Shown here: piece after piece, positions 6,814 through 7,247 of the stretch | Layout of the letters: each line of letters opens with the position of its first letter | How positions within the stretch are numbered: position 1 is the first letter of the stretch | Notes under the pieces: generated by a model | What the model was told of the DNA's origin: nothing | Seen by the model: the letters and a program-made list of their open reading frames with translations, nothing else | The model's database searches: none | Translations under genes and position numbers: made by a program | NCBI GenBank assembly: GCA_020355945.1 | Contig: CP070627.1 | Coordinates: forward strand, 4,986,653-4,993,899 | Reading direction: 5' to 3' | DNA length: 7,247 nt | Origin: Candidatus Aminicenantota bacterium | GTDB lineage: Bacteria; Acidobacteriota; Aminicenantia; UBA2199

Positions 6814-6863
6814 AAGCTTTAATAAATTTCAAGGAGAAAATAGAAACTTTGCCTGTCTCCAAA

Positions 6864-6872
6864 ACTATACCA
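6864..6872 (-). promoter_or_regulatory. Possible extended -10 promoter of the radical SAM gene
   Basis: On the minus strand TGG-TATAGT (6872 down to 6864) matches an extended -10 with a 5/6 hexamer. No good -35 is found at 15-18 bases. It lies about 50-70 bases upstream of the possible starts. Weak evidence. Confidence 0.3.
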
Positions 6873-6921
6873 ATTCAAGATGATATTGAACCCACCAATT
6901 ATTTTTTTTTAGTTCAAATCT

Positions 6922-6945
6922 TGCCTGGCACCAAATCCGCCGAAT
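6922..6945 (+). repeat. TGCCTGGCACC word with CCRAATCCRCCGAAT tail
   Basis: TGCCTGGCACC (6922-6932) is the inverse copy of the palindromic word at 2921-2931. The following CCAAATCCGCCGAAT (6931-6945) matches 5606-5620 at 13 of 15 positions. It lies in the 214-bp gap between the DUF1579-like gene and the radical SAM gene; I see no gene in that gap. Confidence 0.45.
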
Positions 6946-6998
6946 CTCCCCCTGTTTCTCAAACCGATCGGTCATCCGCGGAGCGGACCACCGGTATG

Positions 6999-7030
6999 TT
7001 TACGTTGGTTACGTTGTTTACGTTGGTTTA
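6999..7030 (+). repeat. TACGTTGG tandem repeat overlapping a stop codon
   Basis: TTTACGTTGG, TTACGTTG, TTTACGTTGG and TTTA follow one another, an 18-bp unit repeated about 1.7 times. The last bases form the TAA stop of the DUF1579-like gene on the minus strand (7028-7030). It is a small tandem array that could vary in copy number. Confidence 0.6.
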
Positions 7031-7247
7031 TTTGGTTTTAATTTTGCGGGTCATTTCACCGGAGACAGTCATCATTTTACCGTCAGCACCGGGCATCTTT
7101 ACAGTGATTTTCATTTTGTCGGGCCCCACTTTTTCTATGATCCGTGTGGATTTGCCCATGTTACCGCTCCATTCCATGACTACCTTGTTACCCTCTTCTT
7201 TGCCTTTGCCTTCGAACATACCTCTGAAATTATCGATCCAATAGCCG
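7028..7247 (-). CDS. C-terminal part of a DUF1579-like protein
   Basis: The reading frame is open from the right edge, so the true start lies outside the window; 72 codons and the TAA stop are visible. The internal ATG at 7217-7219 is not needed as a start, because sensible sequence (GYWIDNFRGMFEGKG) continues upstream of it. The pattern fits the C-terminal half of DUF1579 proteins: GYWID, then FEGKG, then a beta-rich stretch with MEWSGN, VGPDKMKITVKMPGADGK and a basic last strand EMTRKIKTK. These are small proteins of unknown function, often exported in their full form; the N-terminus is not visible here. It could instead be another lipocalin-like small protein. It points the same way as the radical SAM gene, but the 214-bp gap with repeats argues against one tight operon. 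Confidence 0.6.
   Translation of the reverse strand, partial: GYWIDNFRGMFEGKGKEEGNKVVMEWSGNMGKSTRIIEKVGPDKMKITVKMPGADGKMMTVSGEMTRKIKTK

Noticed and set aside
6999..7030. CRISPR-like array
   Set aside because: Units follow each other without spacers and are too short; no cas genes are in the window.
6849..7244. 131-codon plus-strand frame at the right end, with AAGGAGAAAA upstream
   Set aside because: The purine-rich stretch resembles a ribosome binding site, but the frame runs through repeat words and antisense to the DUF1579-like gene, whose minus-strand protein looks real.

Overview
The window looks like accessory-type chromosome of a bacterium of intermediate GC content. Several long, repeat-rich gaps separate single genes, and nothing resembles a tight operon. 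The lineage cannot be fixed from sequence alone. A hybrid histidine kinase of the SHEFRTPLTLI type, an exported MauG-like di-haem protein, a DUF1579-like protein and many short dispersed words in the gaps would fit Acidobacteriota/Aminicenantes-like or related uncultured groups. That is a weak inference.

Layout: (1) 1-1057, minus strand: remains of a hybrid sensor kinase/response regulator. It has lost everything upstream of the H-box, including the phosphorylated His. It also carries an internal deletion with frameshift that removed the G2 ATP-binding box. The receiver domain stays open and runs off the left edge. (2) 1066-1273: a 208-bp element with 30-bp terminal inverted repeats (29/30 matching), lying directly beside the truncated kinase end. 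(3) 1341-2456, minus: an exported di-haem cytochrome c peroxidase/MauG-family protein with a strong ribosome binding site. (4) 2457-3182: a 726-bp gap with no convincing gene, holding a palindromic word, a perfect 9-bp hairpin, a CACGAAGG-type repeat, and a candidate promoter and ribosome binding site for the next gene. (5) 3183-5444, plus: tex, the most secure identification here. (6) 5445-5655: the gap between convergent genes, holding a second CACGAAGG-type repeat and a 9-bp tandem duplication. (7) 5656-6813, minus: a radical SAM protein of the SplB/DNA repair photolyase-like group with a C-terminal helix-hairpin-helix-like segment. (8) 6814-7027: a short gap with repeat words and a possible promoter. 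(9) 7028-7247, minus: the C-terminal end of a DUF1579-like protein entering from the right edge.

The genes do not form an obvious pathway. MauG/CCP acts outside the cytoplasmic membrane, Tex binds RNA in the cytoplasm, and the radical SAM protein may act on nucleic acid. I found no CRISPR array, tRNA, rRNA, transposase or defence system. The points most worth a second look are the doubly disabled kinase with its apparent short-repeat-mediated deletion, the inverted-repeat element beside it, the radical SAM-HhH fusion, and the families of short words that recur at gene borders.
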